NCBI GenBank assembly: GCA_017555695.1
Contig: JAFZFX010000012.1
Location: forward strand, 1 to 64,000
Length of the DNA stretch: 64,000 bases
Origin: Alistipes sp.
GTDB lineage: Bacteria; Bacteroidota; Bacteroidia; Bacteroidales; Rikenellaceae
Direction of reading: 5' to 3'
Shown in pieces: positions 26,137 through 34,020 of the stretch. Every line of letters begins with the position of its first letter. The stretch's first letter is position 1. The position numbers were made by a program, and so were the translations under genes. The notes under the pieces are model-generated. The model searched no databases. It worked only from the letters and a program-made list of their open reading frames with translations, and was not told where the DNA came from.

Positions 26137-27680
26137 TGCGTATCTCTTGGGATAACATAGGGCGTCGTTGGGCGCGGATGACAATGTTGCGAGTGCTGAT
26201 GGCAATCGTCGTCGGAATTATGATAGCCGACCGCTGGGCGTTTCCGTTGTGGAGCGAGGCGGTCGGCTTTGTCTTTCTGGTGGGTGGGGCGTGGCTATGG
26301 CGCAGAAGGGCTGTGGCCAACATCTATGTGTTGATGGCGGCGGCAGTGCTGGCGATGTTCACATCGACGCTTACCCGTCCCGACCTTACGATGCCCGCGC
26401 GGGGAGAGTTGATGGAGGTTGTGGTGGACGACATCACTGCCCACCGTGCGGAGTACACCTCGGCACGAGGGCGTGTGGTGAGCATCGGCGATGGGGAGTC
26501 TTGCGCAACCCAGGTGCGCCTAAATATCGACCCTGCGGCAGATGTGGCTGTGGGTGAGAAGATTACGGGGTGCTTTCCGTTCACTCCGCTGACCCGACAC
26601 TCTGAGCATAGCGTCGAGCGATACCTTGCGCGGCAGGGTGTGGTGGCTACGCTCTACATCACGCCGCAGAGCATCATGCATCGCAGCCAGAGTGCGCCCA
26701 CGCTCGGTCAGAGGCTACGGTTATCGGCGCAGCAGCGCATTGCACGGCTCGGCCTTACGCCCGACGCAGAGTCTTTGGTGCGGGGTGTCACGACGGGTGA
26801 CAGGAGCACCATACAACCTTCGCTCCGCAACACCTATACCCTCTCGGGCGCGGGTCATCTGCTGGCCGTGTCGGGTCTGCATATCGGCTTTATCTTCTTC
26901 ATCGTGAATATGGCGACGACGGCGCTGGCGCTTTTGCGCCGAGGGCCACTCCTCAGGTGCTTGGTGGCGATTGTGGCCATCTGGCTCTACGCCGCAATGG
27001 CTGGTTTTGGCCCTTCGGTGGTGCGTGCGGGTGTGATGTTCACGCTGCTGCAGATGGCGATGCTTGGCAGCCGACGGGGCGATGGACTCAACACGCTGGC
27101 GCTGACGGCCTGCGTGATGTTGCTGTGGGATAGCCGCTGGCTCTACGATGCGGGCTTTGTGATGTCGTTTCTATCGGTGGCCGCCATCGTTGAGTGGGGC
27201 ATACCGCTGACGAGGTTGAGAGTGATTGGTAGCGACCGTCTGCCACGACTCCGTGCGGGTGAGATGCGAGGATATATAGTCTTTATTATCAGAAGAATAG
27301 GTCGCAAAGTATGGAGCGCCATAGCCATCACCATTGTGGCGAGCGTGGCGACGATGCCGATAGTGAGTCACTACTTCGGGGTGGTGACATTGTGGAGTAT
27401 CGTTGTCGGGCCGCTGATGGTGTGGTTGTGCTGTATAGTGGTTGCCGTGACGATGCTCTATGTCGTGGCGGGGTTTGGCCCCGTTGCACCTCTGGCGAGC
27501 GTCACAATCGAGTGGGCGGCCAGCACGATGAACGACATTGCCACCTGGTGTGCCTCGCACCCGAGCCTCATCTTCCCGCTCCGCCTCGACACCACATTCT
27601 GCCTTGTCGCCTACCTTATCTTTGCCCTCATCACAATCGCCCTCTGGAGCAGATCCGATTTTATTAATCGAGGGAACTAA
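26133..27680 (+). CDS. comEC: ComEC/Rec2 family competence membrane protein
   Basis: A 515-residue polytopic inner-membrane protein that forms the channel for single-stranded DNA in natural transformation. The N-terminal part has two or three membrane helices and a soluble beta-rich DUF4131-like region (about 85-190, with RGRVVSIGDGESCATQV). The competence domain follows (about 225-500), with the hallmark LLAVSGLHIGF near 244-254, FGPSVVRAGVMFTLLQ and DAGFVMSFLSVAAIV. The C-terminal metallo-beta-lactamase domain of longer ComEC proteins is absent, a form known in Bacteroidetes. The start overlaps the stop of the preceding tiny ORF, putting comEC at the end of the phage-like operon. Two ATG codons stand in tandem (26133 and 26136). 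Confidence 0.88.
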   Translation: MMRISWDNIGRRWARMTMLRVLMAIVVGIMIADRWAFPLWSEAVGFVFLVGGAWLWRRRAVANIYVLMAAAVLAMFTSTLTRPDLTMPARGELMEVVVDDITAHRAEYTSARGRVVSIGDGESCATQVRLNIDPAADVAVGEKITGCFPFTPLTRHSEHSVERYLARQGVVATLYITPQSIMHRSQSAPTLGQRLRLSAQQRIARLGLTPDAESLVRGVTTGDRSTIQPSLRNTYTLSGAGHLLAVSGLHIGFIFFIVNMATTALALLRRGPLLRCLVAIVAIWLYAAMAGFGPSVVRAGVMFTLLQMAMLGSRRGDGLNTLALTACVMLLWDSRWLYDAGFVMSFLSVAAIVEWGIPLTRLRVIGSDRLPRLRAGEMRGYIVFIIRRIGRKVWSAIAITIVASVATMPIVSHYFGVVTLWSIVVGPLMVWLCCIVVAVTMLYVVAGFGPVAPLASVTIEWAASTMNDIATWCASHPSLIFPLRLDTTFCLVAYLIFALITIALWSRSDFINRGN

Positions 27681-27691
27681 TCTTGCTGATT

Positions 27692-27880
27692 AATGGTGTC
27701 CCACCGCCGTAGGTGGCTAACAAAAATTCCTACTCTAAGTTAGAGGAGGTGGCACACTGAAAGTGTAACGGAGGAGTCTGTTAATTGGTAAAGAACACAC
27801 TCCCAAAATTAACACACTCCCTCCCCCTTCGGGTACTCCCTCTAGCTTAGAGGGAGAATTTTTATTAAGGTGAGGAGTCT
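27692..27880 (+). repeat. Family B palindromic repeat, copy 2
   Basis: Same module order as 1964-2120, with ACACT/AGTGT in the variable stem and CCCCCTTCGGG in the C/G hairpin. It is preceded by a leader word (TGGTGTCCCACCGCCGTAGG) also found at the left edge of the window. Confidence 0.85.
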
Positions 27881-27894
27881 ATTAACGCTCCTCC

Positions 27895-27988
27895 ATCTCA
27901 TCCCACAACCGTAAAGTGGCTAACAAGAATTCCTCCTCTAATTAGAGGAGGTGGCACGAACAAAGTGAGTGACGGAGGAGTCTGTAAA
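27895..27988 (+). repeat. Family B palindromic repeat, partial copy 3
   Basis: Left half only: TCCTCCTCTAATTAGAGGAGG palindrome region, then CAC-GAACAAA-GTG in the variable stem position, then GACGGAGGAGTCTGT. It is directly behind copy 2. Confidence 0.75.
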
Positions 27989-28176
27989 ATCCAATTTTGA
28001 ATTTCATTGTCGCGCAGCCCATCCGCGGCAGGCAAGCACCGACCCCGAAAACTTGTCACCGCGCCCATTTTGGCGCCACCTTTTGTGGGCCAAAAGGTGG
28101 AGGCATCAAAAAGATGCCATTTATTAATTGAAGAACCTTATCTCGCTAATCATTCTCATTCCACAGCCGCAATCAA

Positions 28177-28212
28177 GGAGTTATCACGAGCCTTACGGCT
28201 CTCGCAATGACA
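28177..28212. repeat. Family A repeat, half copy
   Basis: GGAGTTATCACGAGCC to CTCGCAATGACA. Confidence 0.7.
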
Positions 28213-28213
28213 A

Positions 28214-28244
28214 CAAAAAAGCCCACCTCGGTGAAGGTGGGCTG
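28214..28244 (-). terminator. Terminator of the GH78-like gene
   Basis: AGCCCACCT pairs with AGGTGGGCT around CGGTGA; a T run follows on the minus strand. Confidence 0.85.
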
Positions 28245-28266
28245 GTCTGTTTATCTAAAGCAATCT

Positions 28267-30501
28267 TTACTTCTGGATAACCGACACCTTAGCGAAGGTG
28301 GGGATAGTCTCATAGGTGTAACCCTCGGGCAGTGAGATGCTTACAGCAAACTCGCCATCCTGCATTGTCCACTCCACATCCACTGACTCGTCGCCTACGG
28401 GGATTGAACCCTGGCACTTGCTCAGGCCGCTGTCGATCAGTCGCAGTGTCACCTTCTTCTCGGTGGGTGAGATGTCGTACACGCCCAATACATCACGGTA
28501 AAGCACATGCGCGATATGCGATGCAAAACCGTGGTTGCAGCTCGCTACGGTGGTCATATTCTCCCACAGCGTACCTGTGAGGTTGGCCATCGGCAGGTAG
28601 AAATCGACTGTCTCGTCGAGAATCTGTGACGAGAGACCCTCGCGTGAGAGCAGCTCGTTACGCAGGTAGTTGCCGATGAAGGCGTTGGCGAAGGGCACAT
28701 CAGCATAGGCGTTGGTCTCCTTACGCTTGGGGCCGAACTCGTCGCGCAGACGCTTCCACAACTCGGGGTGCGACTCGGGAGTAGCCGTATTGGTGTAGAA
28801 GGCGTAGTACTGGCACGCCTCGGTGTGCTCGCCCGACAGAGCCAGCTTGCCGCCCTTGCCACGGATGGCGTTATCGACGAAGTACTCGCCATCGAACGAC
28901 TGCTTGCGGATAGCCTCGCGCACCTTCTCTGCCTGCTCGTGCAGTGCCGTATCATCGTAGAGACGGCCAGCGACATCGAGCATATAGGCGTAGAGCATAT
29001 TCGACGGATAGCTAACATCCTGCACCAGGCTGTTGGCGCGTGACCACTCAACAAATACCCAGCGTGTGAGCTTCTCCAGCAGGCCATCCTCATTGAGGAA
29101 GGGCTTGAAGTAGTCAATCAGAGCATATACGCGATTCTTGGCGGCATCGACCATCTCACGGTCGCCACTGCGGTGGAGGTACTCCTCCAACTCTACCACA
29201 AACCACATAGCCCAGTTGGGGATATGGTTCTGGTTGGGGTGATCCGAGGGGTAGCACATAGGCAGCATACCCTCGTCGATGTGCTTGAACTTCTCGGGGA
29301 GGAGAAAGTTCTGGATGAAGTTGCGCTCAATCTGTGTGTCGCCCGAGAGGTCGAACGCTACGCGCGATGTGAAGTAGCTGTCGCACAGCCAGCCAGCACG
29401 CTCGCGTGAGGGGCAGTCCATAAATACATCCAGCGCATTCTGGCGGAATGTCTCGCGGGCAGTCTCGAAGAGGCGGTTCAGCTCGCCATTATCCGAGAGG
29501 AATGTGGCGCGTGCAACATCCGAGTTGCAGTAGTCGCGCATATAGATGCGTGTGATGGCGCACTTGCCACCCTCGATTACGGGGTGTACATACTTCATAG
29601 TGTAGGGCTCGAAGCTCTCCAGCGAGTAGTTGCCTGCCTCGAGGGTGTATGTCACGCAGGCGTGTGTGCCCAAGCGCTGGGGATCCACTTTGCCGTTGTT
29701 GAGAATCTCGTCGAAGTAGAGTTTTACGGTTGCAGCCTCCTCAACCTTGATCTCCATACCGAGGAAACCACTGCTGTTGCACTTGAAGGCGTAGATGTCG
29801 TTCTCGCCCAACACAGCATCGTGGATGGTGTAGTCGGGGTACTCAACATGTCGCGAGAGGAGAGTCTTTGTGGGCTGCTCCACCAACTTCACGGGCTCTA
29901 CATTGGCCTGCCACTCGGGGCACTTCGCCCACTCGTTGTAGTTGGCTGTGAGGGTGTAGAACTCGGTGTGGGGGCGCTGGAAGCTGAATTCGGGTACATC
30001 CTGCTTGCGCTGCTGCATGTCGTAGGCTGTGAATTGCTCGCCCGTTGCGGCCACCACCTCGCCGTTGAGCTCCACCTCGGCCTGCAGGAACGAGGGCTGG
30101 TTGAGCAGGTAGTAGCTGTCGTCGTTGTAGCCAGCCACCTCGATGGCCACCACATTATCGCCGCGCTTGAGGTAGGGCTTCAGGTCGATGCAGTCCACGC
30201 GGTAGAAGTCGTGCGCGGCAACGCTCGGGCCGTGAGCCACCATCACGCCATTGATGCTCAGGCGGTAGTCGCACGACGCCGTCAGGCGGATATATGCACT
30301 CTTGGTGAATGAACTCTTTACTACCTCTCTGAACGAGAGTGTCAGGTTGCGCTCGGTCTCGCGACCCTCGGCCCATACGGGCTTGGCAGCCACGAAGCTG
30401 TCGCAGGCTTTAAGGTCGATAGTGGGTTGCTCGGCGCATCCTGTCATCGAAAATAGAGCCACAGCGGCAAAGAGAATGCCATAAAGTAGGTTTCGTTTCA
30501 T
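28267..30501 (-). CDS. GH78-like (alpha-L-rhamnosidase family) lipoprotein
   Basis: A 744-residue exported protein with a lipobox (SMTGC, Cys22). Residues about 40-330 form two beta-sandwich domains; RLSINGVMVAHGP and IDLKPYLKRGDNVVAIEV are typical of the rhamnosidase N-terminal carbohydrate-binding region. The (alpha/alpha)6 catalytic domain follows, with DCPSRERAGWLCD (about 361-373), which matches the conserved D-C-P-x-R-E-R pattern holding a catalytic acid. The end is a beta domain. It probably removes rhamnose or a related sugar from plant or microbial glycans at the cell surface. No SusC/SusD pair is adjacent, so it is not in a classical polysaccharide utilisation locus. A -7 element lies at 30561-30568. 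Confidence 0.82.
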   Translation of the reverse strand: MKRNLLYGILFAAVALFSMTGCAEQPTIDLKACDSFVAAKPVWAEGRETERNLTLSFREVVKSSFTKSAYIRLTASCDYRLSINGVMVAHGPSVAAHDFYRVDCIDLKPYLKRGDNVVAIEVAGYNDDSYYLLNQPSFLQAEVELNGEVVAATGEQFTAYDMQQRKQDVPEFSFQRPHTEFYTLTANYNEWAKCPEWQANVEPVKLVEQPTKTLLSRHVEYPDYTIHDAVLGENDIYAFKCNSSGFLGMEIKVEEAATVKLYFDEILNNGKVDPQRLGTHACVTYTLEAGNYSLESFEPYTMKYVHPVIEGGKCAITRIYMRDYCNSDVARATFLSDNGELNRLFETARETFRQNALDVFMDCPSRERAGWLCDSYFTSRVAFDLSGDTQIERNFIQNFLLPEKFKHIDEGMLPMCYPSDHPNQNHIPNWAMWFVVELEEYLHRSGDREMVDAAKNRVYALIDYFKPFLNEDGLLEKLTRWVFVEWSRANSLVQDVSYPSNMLYAYMLDVAGRLYDDTALHEQAEKVREAIRKQSFDGEYFVDNAIRGKGGKLALSGEHTEACQYYAFYTNTATPESHPELWKRLRDEFGPKRKETNAYADVPFANAFIGNYLRNELLSREGLSSQILDETVDFYLPMANLTGTLWENMTTVASCNHGFASHIAHVLYRDVLGVYDISPTEKKVTLRLIDSGLSKCQGSIPVGDESVDVEWTMQDGEFAVSISLPEGYTYETIPTFAKVSVIQK

Positions 30502-30560
30502 TGTTTTATGGTGTTAGTTTTTGTTTTTGTTTTGTATTCTTGCTATCCCATTAGCTACTA

Positions 30561-30568
30561 CAAATATA
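30561..30568 (-). promoter_or_regulatory. -7 element for the GH78-like gene
   Basis: CAAATATA on the plus strand is TATATTTG on the minus strand, about 60 bases before the start. The -33 element is unclear. Confidence 0.5.
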
Positions 30569-30831
30569 ATGAAAAATGTAAATTCAGCACTCGTCGGTAT
30601 GGGTAATTTTTCTAAAACAGCCTATCCTGCTCTACGCCCAAGCCTCGTTGCGCGTGCGACAATCGACCAAACGGAGCAGAGGCGCAGTAAAATATGTGGC
30701 GATTTTACATATTTTCTTGATAAAAATGGTTACCTTCGCATAGCGAACACTTGTGTGGATTGCAATTTGCGGTGGAGTATTGCCACCCAACGGGAGTTGC
30801 GGCCCGCCCGAGTGAATAAATTTTCTATACG
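30569..30831. other. Divergent spacer before the YihY gene
   Basis: Apart from divergent promoter elements nothing is recognised. TACCTTCG at 30731-30738 is one mismatch from the -7 consensus and probably serves the plus-strand operon. A 104-codon plus-strand ORF through this spacer (30521-30835) has no family features. Confidence 0.45.
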
Positions 30832-32148
30832 ATGAATTTCAAGTCCATAATGACCCACCTCGACAGCCTCTACGCCGACAAGGAGTCGCGTGGCGTGGTT
30901 GTGCGTACGCTGATATGGCTGCTGGCACGCCCCGTCAAGTTGTTGCTCTATATGTTGCAGGGGCTCTCGACGCACGCCACAATGGTGCGTAGCGCAGCTC
31001 TCACATACTACACGCTGGTATCTATCGTGCCCGTCGTGGCGCTGGTCTTTGCCGTTGTCAAGGGCTTCGGTCTGGCCGATGGCCTGGTGCAGAACCTCTA
31101 CTCCATACTGCCTCAGATTCCCGAGGTGGTGGACTATGTGGTGGAGTTCGCACAGAAGGCTCTCGACCGCACGCAGGGTGGCCTGGTGGCGTTGTTCAGT
31201 TTGGCGGCGCTCTTCTGGTCTGTGCTGAGTGTCTTCAGCTCTATCGAGGATGCCTTCAACAACATCTGGGAGGTGAAGAGCAACCGCAGTTGGTCGCGCA
31301 AAATCAGCGACTACATCACCGTCATAGTCTTTGCCCCCATATTGTGGGTTGCGGCATCGGCGGCAGGCGGCTACCTCCAGCAGTTGCTGGGGTGGGCCGA
31401 CAACTTCTGGTTGCAGGTACTCTCGAAGTTGGTGTCGATGGCCATTGCGTGGGTGATGTTCTCGCTCATCTACTTCGTGCTGCCCAACACCAAGGTGAAC
31501 ATCTCGGCCGCCACGAAGTCGGGCTTCATCGCAGGTACGGTCTTTATGCTCTTCCAGTGGCTGTATGTCTTTGTGCAGACCTGGATGACCTCATACAACG
31601 CCATCTACGGTAGTTTCGCGGCTCTGCCGCTGTTCCTGCTGTGGATGCTCATATCGTGGAGCATACTCCTGCTCGGTGGCGAGCTGTCGTTCACATTCCA
31701 GAACGAGAAACGCTTTGACGAGGAGCGCGAGTCACTGCTCGTAAGCTACGACTGCCGCCGCAAGCTGATGCTGGCCGTGATGGTCATCATCTCGCGTGAG
31801 TTCCGCGATGGCCGTGGCTCGATGGCTGTGGACGACATACGAGGTGAGCTGGGCGTGCCAAAACGAATCCTCAGCAACATACTCTCGACGCTGGTGTCGG
31901 CGGGTATGCTGCACGAGATATATATCGGTGGTCGCGAGTTCGACCTCTCGTATGCCCCTGCGCGAGATATCTCGTCGTTGCGCATATACGATGTGCTGAC
32001 GGCTGTGGATACTCACGGTGAGGGTCGCGATATGGTCGATATGGATAGCTCGGCCGAGCTGCAACGCTGTGCCGAGGCAGTCGAGGGGCTGAAAAGCATC
32101 ACCACGCAGAGCGATAAGAACTGCAAAATTCTGGATTTGATTAAGTAA
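30832..32148 (+). CDS. YihY/BrkB family inner-membrane protein
   Basis: A 438-residue membrane protein of the YihY/virulence-factor BrkB family. Six transmembrane helices span about 55-310, with YYTLVSIVPVVALVFAVVKGFG and FNNIWEVKSNRSWSRKI as family landmarks (the latter follows the second helix pair). A cytoplasmic C-terminal extension (about 320-438) looks like a winged-helix domain (VDDIRGELGVPKRILSNILSTLVSAGMLHEI), found in many Bacteroidetes members. Older annotation as RNase BN is wrong for this family; its true role is unclear. It heads a plus-strand run: the next start is 3 bases after its stop. Confidence 0.87.
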   Translation: MNFKSIMTHLDSLYADKESRGVVVRTLIWLLARPVKLLLYMLQGLSTHATMVRSAALTYYTLVSIVPVVALVFAVVKGFGLADGLVQNLYSILPQIPEVVDYVVEFAQKALDRTQGGLVALFSLAALFWSVLSVFSSIEDAFNNIWEVKSNRSWSRKISDYITVIVFAPILWVAASAAGGYLQQLLGWADNFWLQVLSKLVSMAIAWVMFSLIYFVLPNTKVNISAATKSGFIAGTVFMLFQWLYVFVQTWMTSYNAIYGSFAALPLFLLWMLISWSILLLGGELSFTFQNEKRFDEERESLLVSYDCRRKLMLAVMVIISREFRDGRGSMAVDDIRGELGVPKRILSNILSTLVSAGMLHEIYIGGREFDLSYAPARDISSLRIYDVLTAVDTHGEGRDMVDMDSSAELQRCAEAVEGLKSITTQSDKNCKILDLIK

Positions 32149-32151
32149 ACT

Positions 32152-32943
32152 ATGCCCACACAAAAGATAGATAGCATAACGATTGTCGGCAGTGGCAATG
32201 TCGCCGAAGCTATGGCGCTGGCCGTTGCCGAGTGCTGGAGTCTGAACCTAAAGCAGATTGTAGCCCGCAACGCCGAGCGAGGCCGAGCGCTGGCCGCCCT
32301 CACGGGTGCCGAATGGTGTGACGATATAGGCAACGCTGCCGAGGCCGACCTCTACATCATCTGCGTCAGCGACCGTGCCGTTGCTCAGGTGGCGTCACAG
32401 CTACCAGCCTACCCCAACGCGATTGTAGCCCACACAGCTGGCAGCGTTGAGATGGAGGCCATAGGCACTCGCCGATGCGGTGTGTTCTACCCCTTCCAGA
32501 CCTTCACGGCGGGATTGAGGGTCGATTTTTCGCAGGTGCCACTCTTCATCGAGGGCTCAGACGAGGCCACAACCGAAGCGCTCGAGAGTGTAGCCGAGCA
32601 ACTCAGCTGCCGCGTCTATCGCCTTTCGTCGGAGCGCCGCCGCGAGATACACCTCACGGGCGTTTTGGCTTGCAACTTCGTCAATGCGCTCTACGCTATG
32701 GCGGCTGACCGCCTGGCGGAGTATGCCGACCTGCCCTTCGATGTGGTGCGTCCGCTCATCGAGCAGACTGCCCGCAAGGCCATCGAGGCCGACCACCCGC
32801 GCAGTGTGCAGACAGGCCCTGCCGTCAGAGGTGACAAGCAGGTCGAGGCTCGACACCTGGCAATGCTCGAAGGCGACGAGCGCAAACAGCAGATTTATAA
32901 ACTACTTACTGATTATATATGGGAAACTTCAAGGAAGATATAG
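32152..32943 (+). CDS. DUF2520/Rossmann-like NAD(P)-binding protein
   Basis: A 263-residue protein with an N-terminal Rossmann fold (TIVGSGNVAEAMALAVAE, the GxGNxA dinucleotide-binding turn at about 9-14) and a helical C-terminal DUF2520 domain (RREIHLTGVLACNFVNALYAMA; ADHPRSVQTGPAVRGD). It resembles pyrroline-5-carboxylate reductase and ketopantoate-reductase-like enzymes, and carries the GPAVRGD motif of the DUF2520 group. The substrate is not known. It overlaps the KdsC-like gene by 25 bases; the same pairing occurs in other Bacteroidetes to my knowledge. Confidence 0.82.
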   Translation: MPTQKIDSITIVGSGNVAEAMALAVAECWSLNLKQIVARNAERGRALAALTGAEWCDDIGNAAEADLYIICVSDRAVAQVASQLPAYPNAIVAHTAGSVEMEAIGTRRCGVFYPFQTFTAGLRVDFSQVPLFIEGSDEATTEALESVAEQLSCRVYRLSSERRREIHLTGVLACNFVNALYAMAADRLAEYADLPFDVVRPLIEQTARKAIEADHPRSVQTGPAVRGDKQVEARHLAMLEGDERKQQIYKLLTDYIWETSRKI

Positions 32944-33458
32944 CCAAGTGCAAGGCTTTCATTTTCGATGTCGATGGCGTGATGACCGACGGTGGCATTA
33001 TGCCCATCGGTGACGGCTCGGACTTCGTCCGCAAGTACAACGCCAAGGATGGTTACGCCATAGCCTATGCCGTAAGGCGTGGCTACAAGGTGTGTGTCAT
33101 CACGGGCGGCCACGGCAACCTGCTACGCAGCCGTATGGAGCGACTGGGTGTGACGAAGCTTTACATCAGCTGTATGGATAAGATTTCGGCTCTGCAGGAG
33201 TTCTTCGCCGAGTACGACATCGACCCCGCCACAACGATATATATGGGCGACGACATCCCCGACCTGGAGTGTATGCAGATGGTGGGTATTCCCGTATGTC
33301 CCGCCGATGCCTGCTCGGAGGTTATCGAGGCTTCGCGCTATGTGTCGGAGTTCTGCGGTGGCCACGGCGCCGTGCGCGACATCGTCGAGCAGACCCTCCG
33401 CTCGCAGGACGAGTGGGCCAAGGACCGTCAAGGCGTTTTGGGAGTAGCCTCACGATAG
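32919..33458 (+). CDS. kdsC: KdsC-type HAD phosphatase
   Basis: A 179-residue cytoplasmic HAD phosphatase without a cap domain. Motif I is FIFDVDGVMTDG (nucleophile Asp17, acid/base Asp19), motif II VCVITGG, motif III the lysine segment and motif IV YMGDDIPDLECM. The 170-190 residue length and VDGVMTDG motif match 3-deoxy-D-manno-octulosonate-8-phosphate phosphatase, which makes Kdo for lipid A. Kdo assignment is the best guess; a related sugar phosphate is possible. It sits in an operon with YihY and a DUF2520 protein. Confidence 0.85.
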   Translation: MGNFKEDIAKCKAFIFDVDGVMTDGGIMPIGDGSDFVRKYNAKDGYAIAYAVRRGYKVCVITGGHGNLLRSRMERLGVTKLYISCMDKISALQEFFAEYDIDPATTIYMGDDIPDLECMQMVGIPVCPADACSEVIEASRYVSEFCGGHGAVRDIVEQTLRSQDEWAKDRQGVLGVASR

Positions 33459-33511
33459 AAATTCAAAATTGAGAAACGAGAATTAGGTTTTGAGTTTGAA
33501 CCAACTAAAAA

Positions 33512-34018
33512 ATGGAAAACATCGAATTAAACGACCGCCAGAGGGTCTTTGACTTTCTGGCCGAGAACAACATAGAGTACACAGTCTACGACCACCCCGA
33601 GGCGCCCACCATCGAGATTGCCCGCCAATATTGGCATCAGGATGGGTCGAAGCACTGCAAAAACCTCTTCTTCCGCAACCACAAGGGCAACCGTCACTAC
33701 CTGGTTGTATTCGACTGCGAGCAGTCGCTGGCTATCCACGACCTGGAGCAGCGCCTGCGTCAGGGCAAGCTCTCCTTCGCCTCTGAGCAGCGTATGGCGA
33801 AGTGGCTGGGTCTCCGCCCCGGCTCGGTGTCGCCCTTCGGATTGGTCAATGACGAGGAGTGCCATGTGCATCTGTTCCTGGATGCCAACCTCAAGAATTA
33901 TCCTTCGCTGAGCTTCCATCCCAACGACAACACCGCTACGGTGGTCATCTCGCAGGAGGACTTCGCCCGCTACCTCACAGCCGTCGGCAACACCTACGAA
34001 TACATTGAGTTATATTAA
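33512..34018 (+). CDS. ProX/YbaK-type aminoacyl-tRNA deacylase
   Basis: A 168-residue single-domain protein of the YbaK/ProX editing family. Recognisable: YTVYDHPEAPTIEIARQ near the N terminus, KHCKNLFFRNHKGNRHYLVVFD around 48-69 with the conserved lysine, LRPGSVSPFGLVND near 110-123, and the end VVISQEDFARYL. This type clears Ala-tRNAPro in trans. That matters here because the ProRS at 56508 lacks the insertion editing domain. It lies 53 bases behind the KdsC gene and 2 bases before the DUF4838 gene. Confidence 0.87.
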   Translation: MENIELNDRQRVFDFLAENNIEYTVYDHPEAPTIEIARQYWHQDGSKHCKNLFFRNHKGNRHYLVVFDCEQSLAIHDLEQRLRQGKLSFASEQRMAKWLGLRPGSVSPFGLVNDEECHVHLFLDANLKNYPSLSFHPNDNTATVVISQEDFARYLTAVGNTYEYIELY

Positions 34019-34020
34019 CG

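Larger units (their letters stand above)
27681..28213. other. Repeat-filled spacer after comEC
   Basis: No gene is supported. It holds two family B copies, a stretch (about 28000-28135) with no features I can name, and a family A half. A 67-codon plus-strand ORF here (28007) is low complexity and overlaps repeat DNA. Confidence 0.65.

Noticed and set aside
28007-28210. 67-codon ORF in the comEC/GH78 spacer
   Set aside because: Low-complexity frame across repeat DNA, no start context.
1859-28212. CRISPR array
   Set aside because: The repeats are dispersed, palindromic and not regularly spaced by unique spacers; no cas genes are in the window.
30521-30835. 104-codon ORF in the divergent spacer before YihY
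   Set aside because: It runs through both divergent promoter regions and overlaps the YihY start; no recognisable domain.
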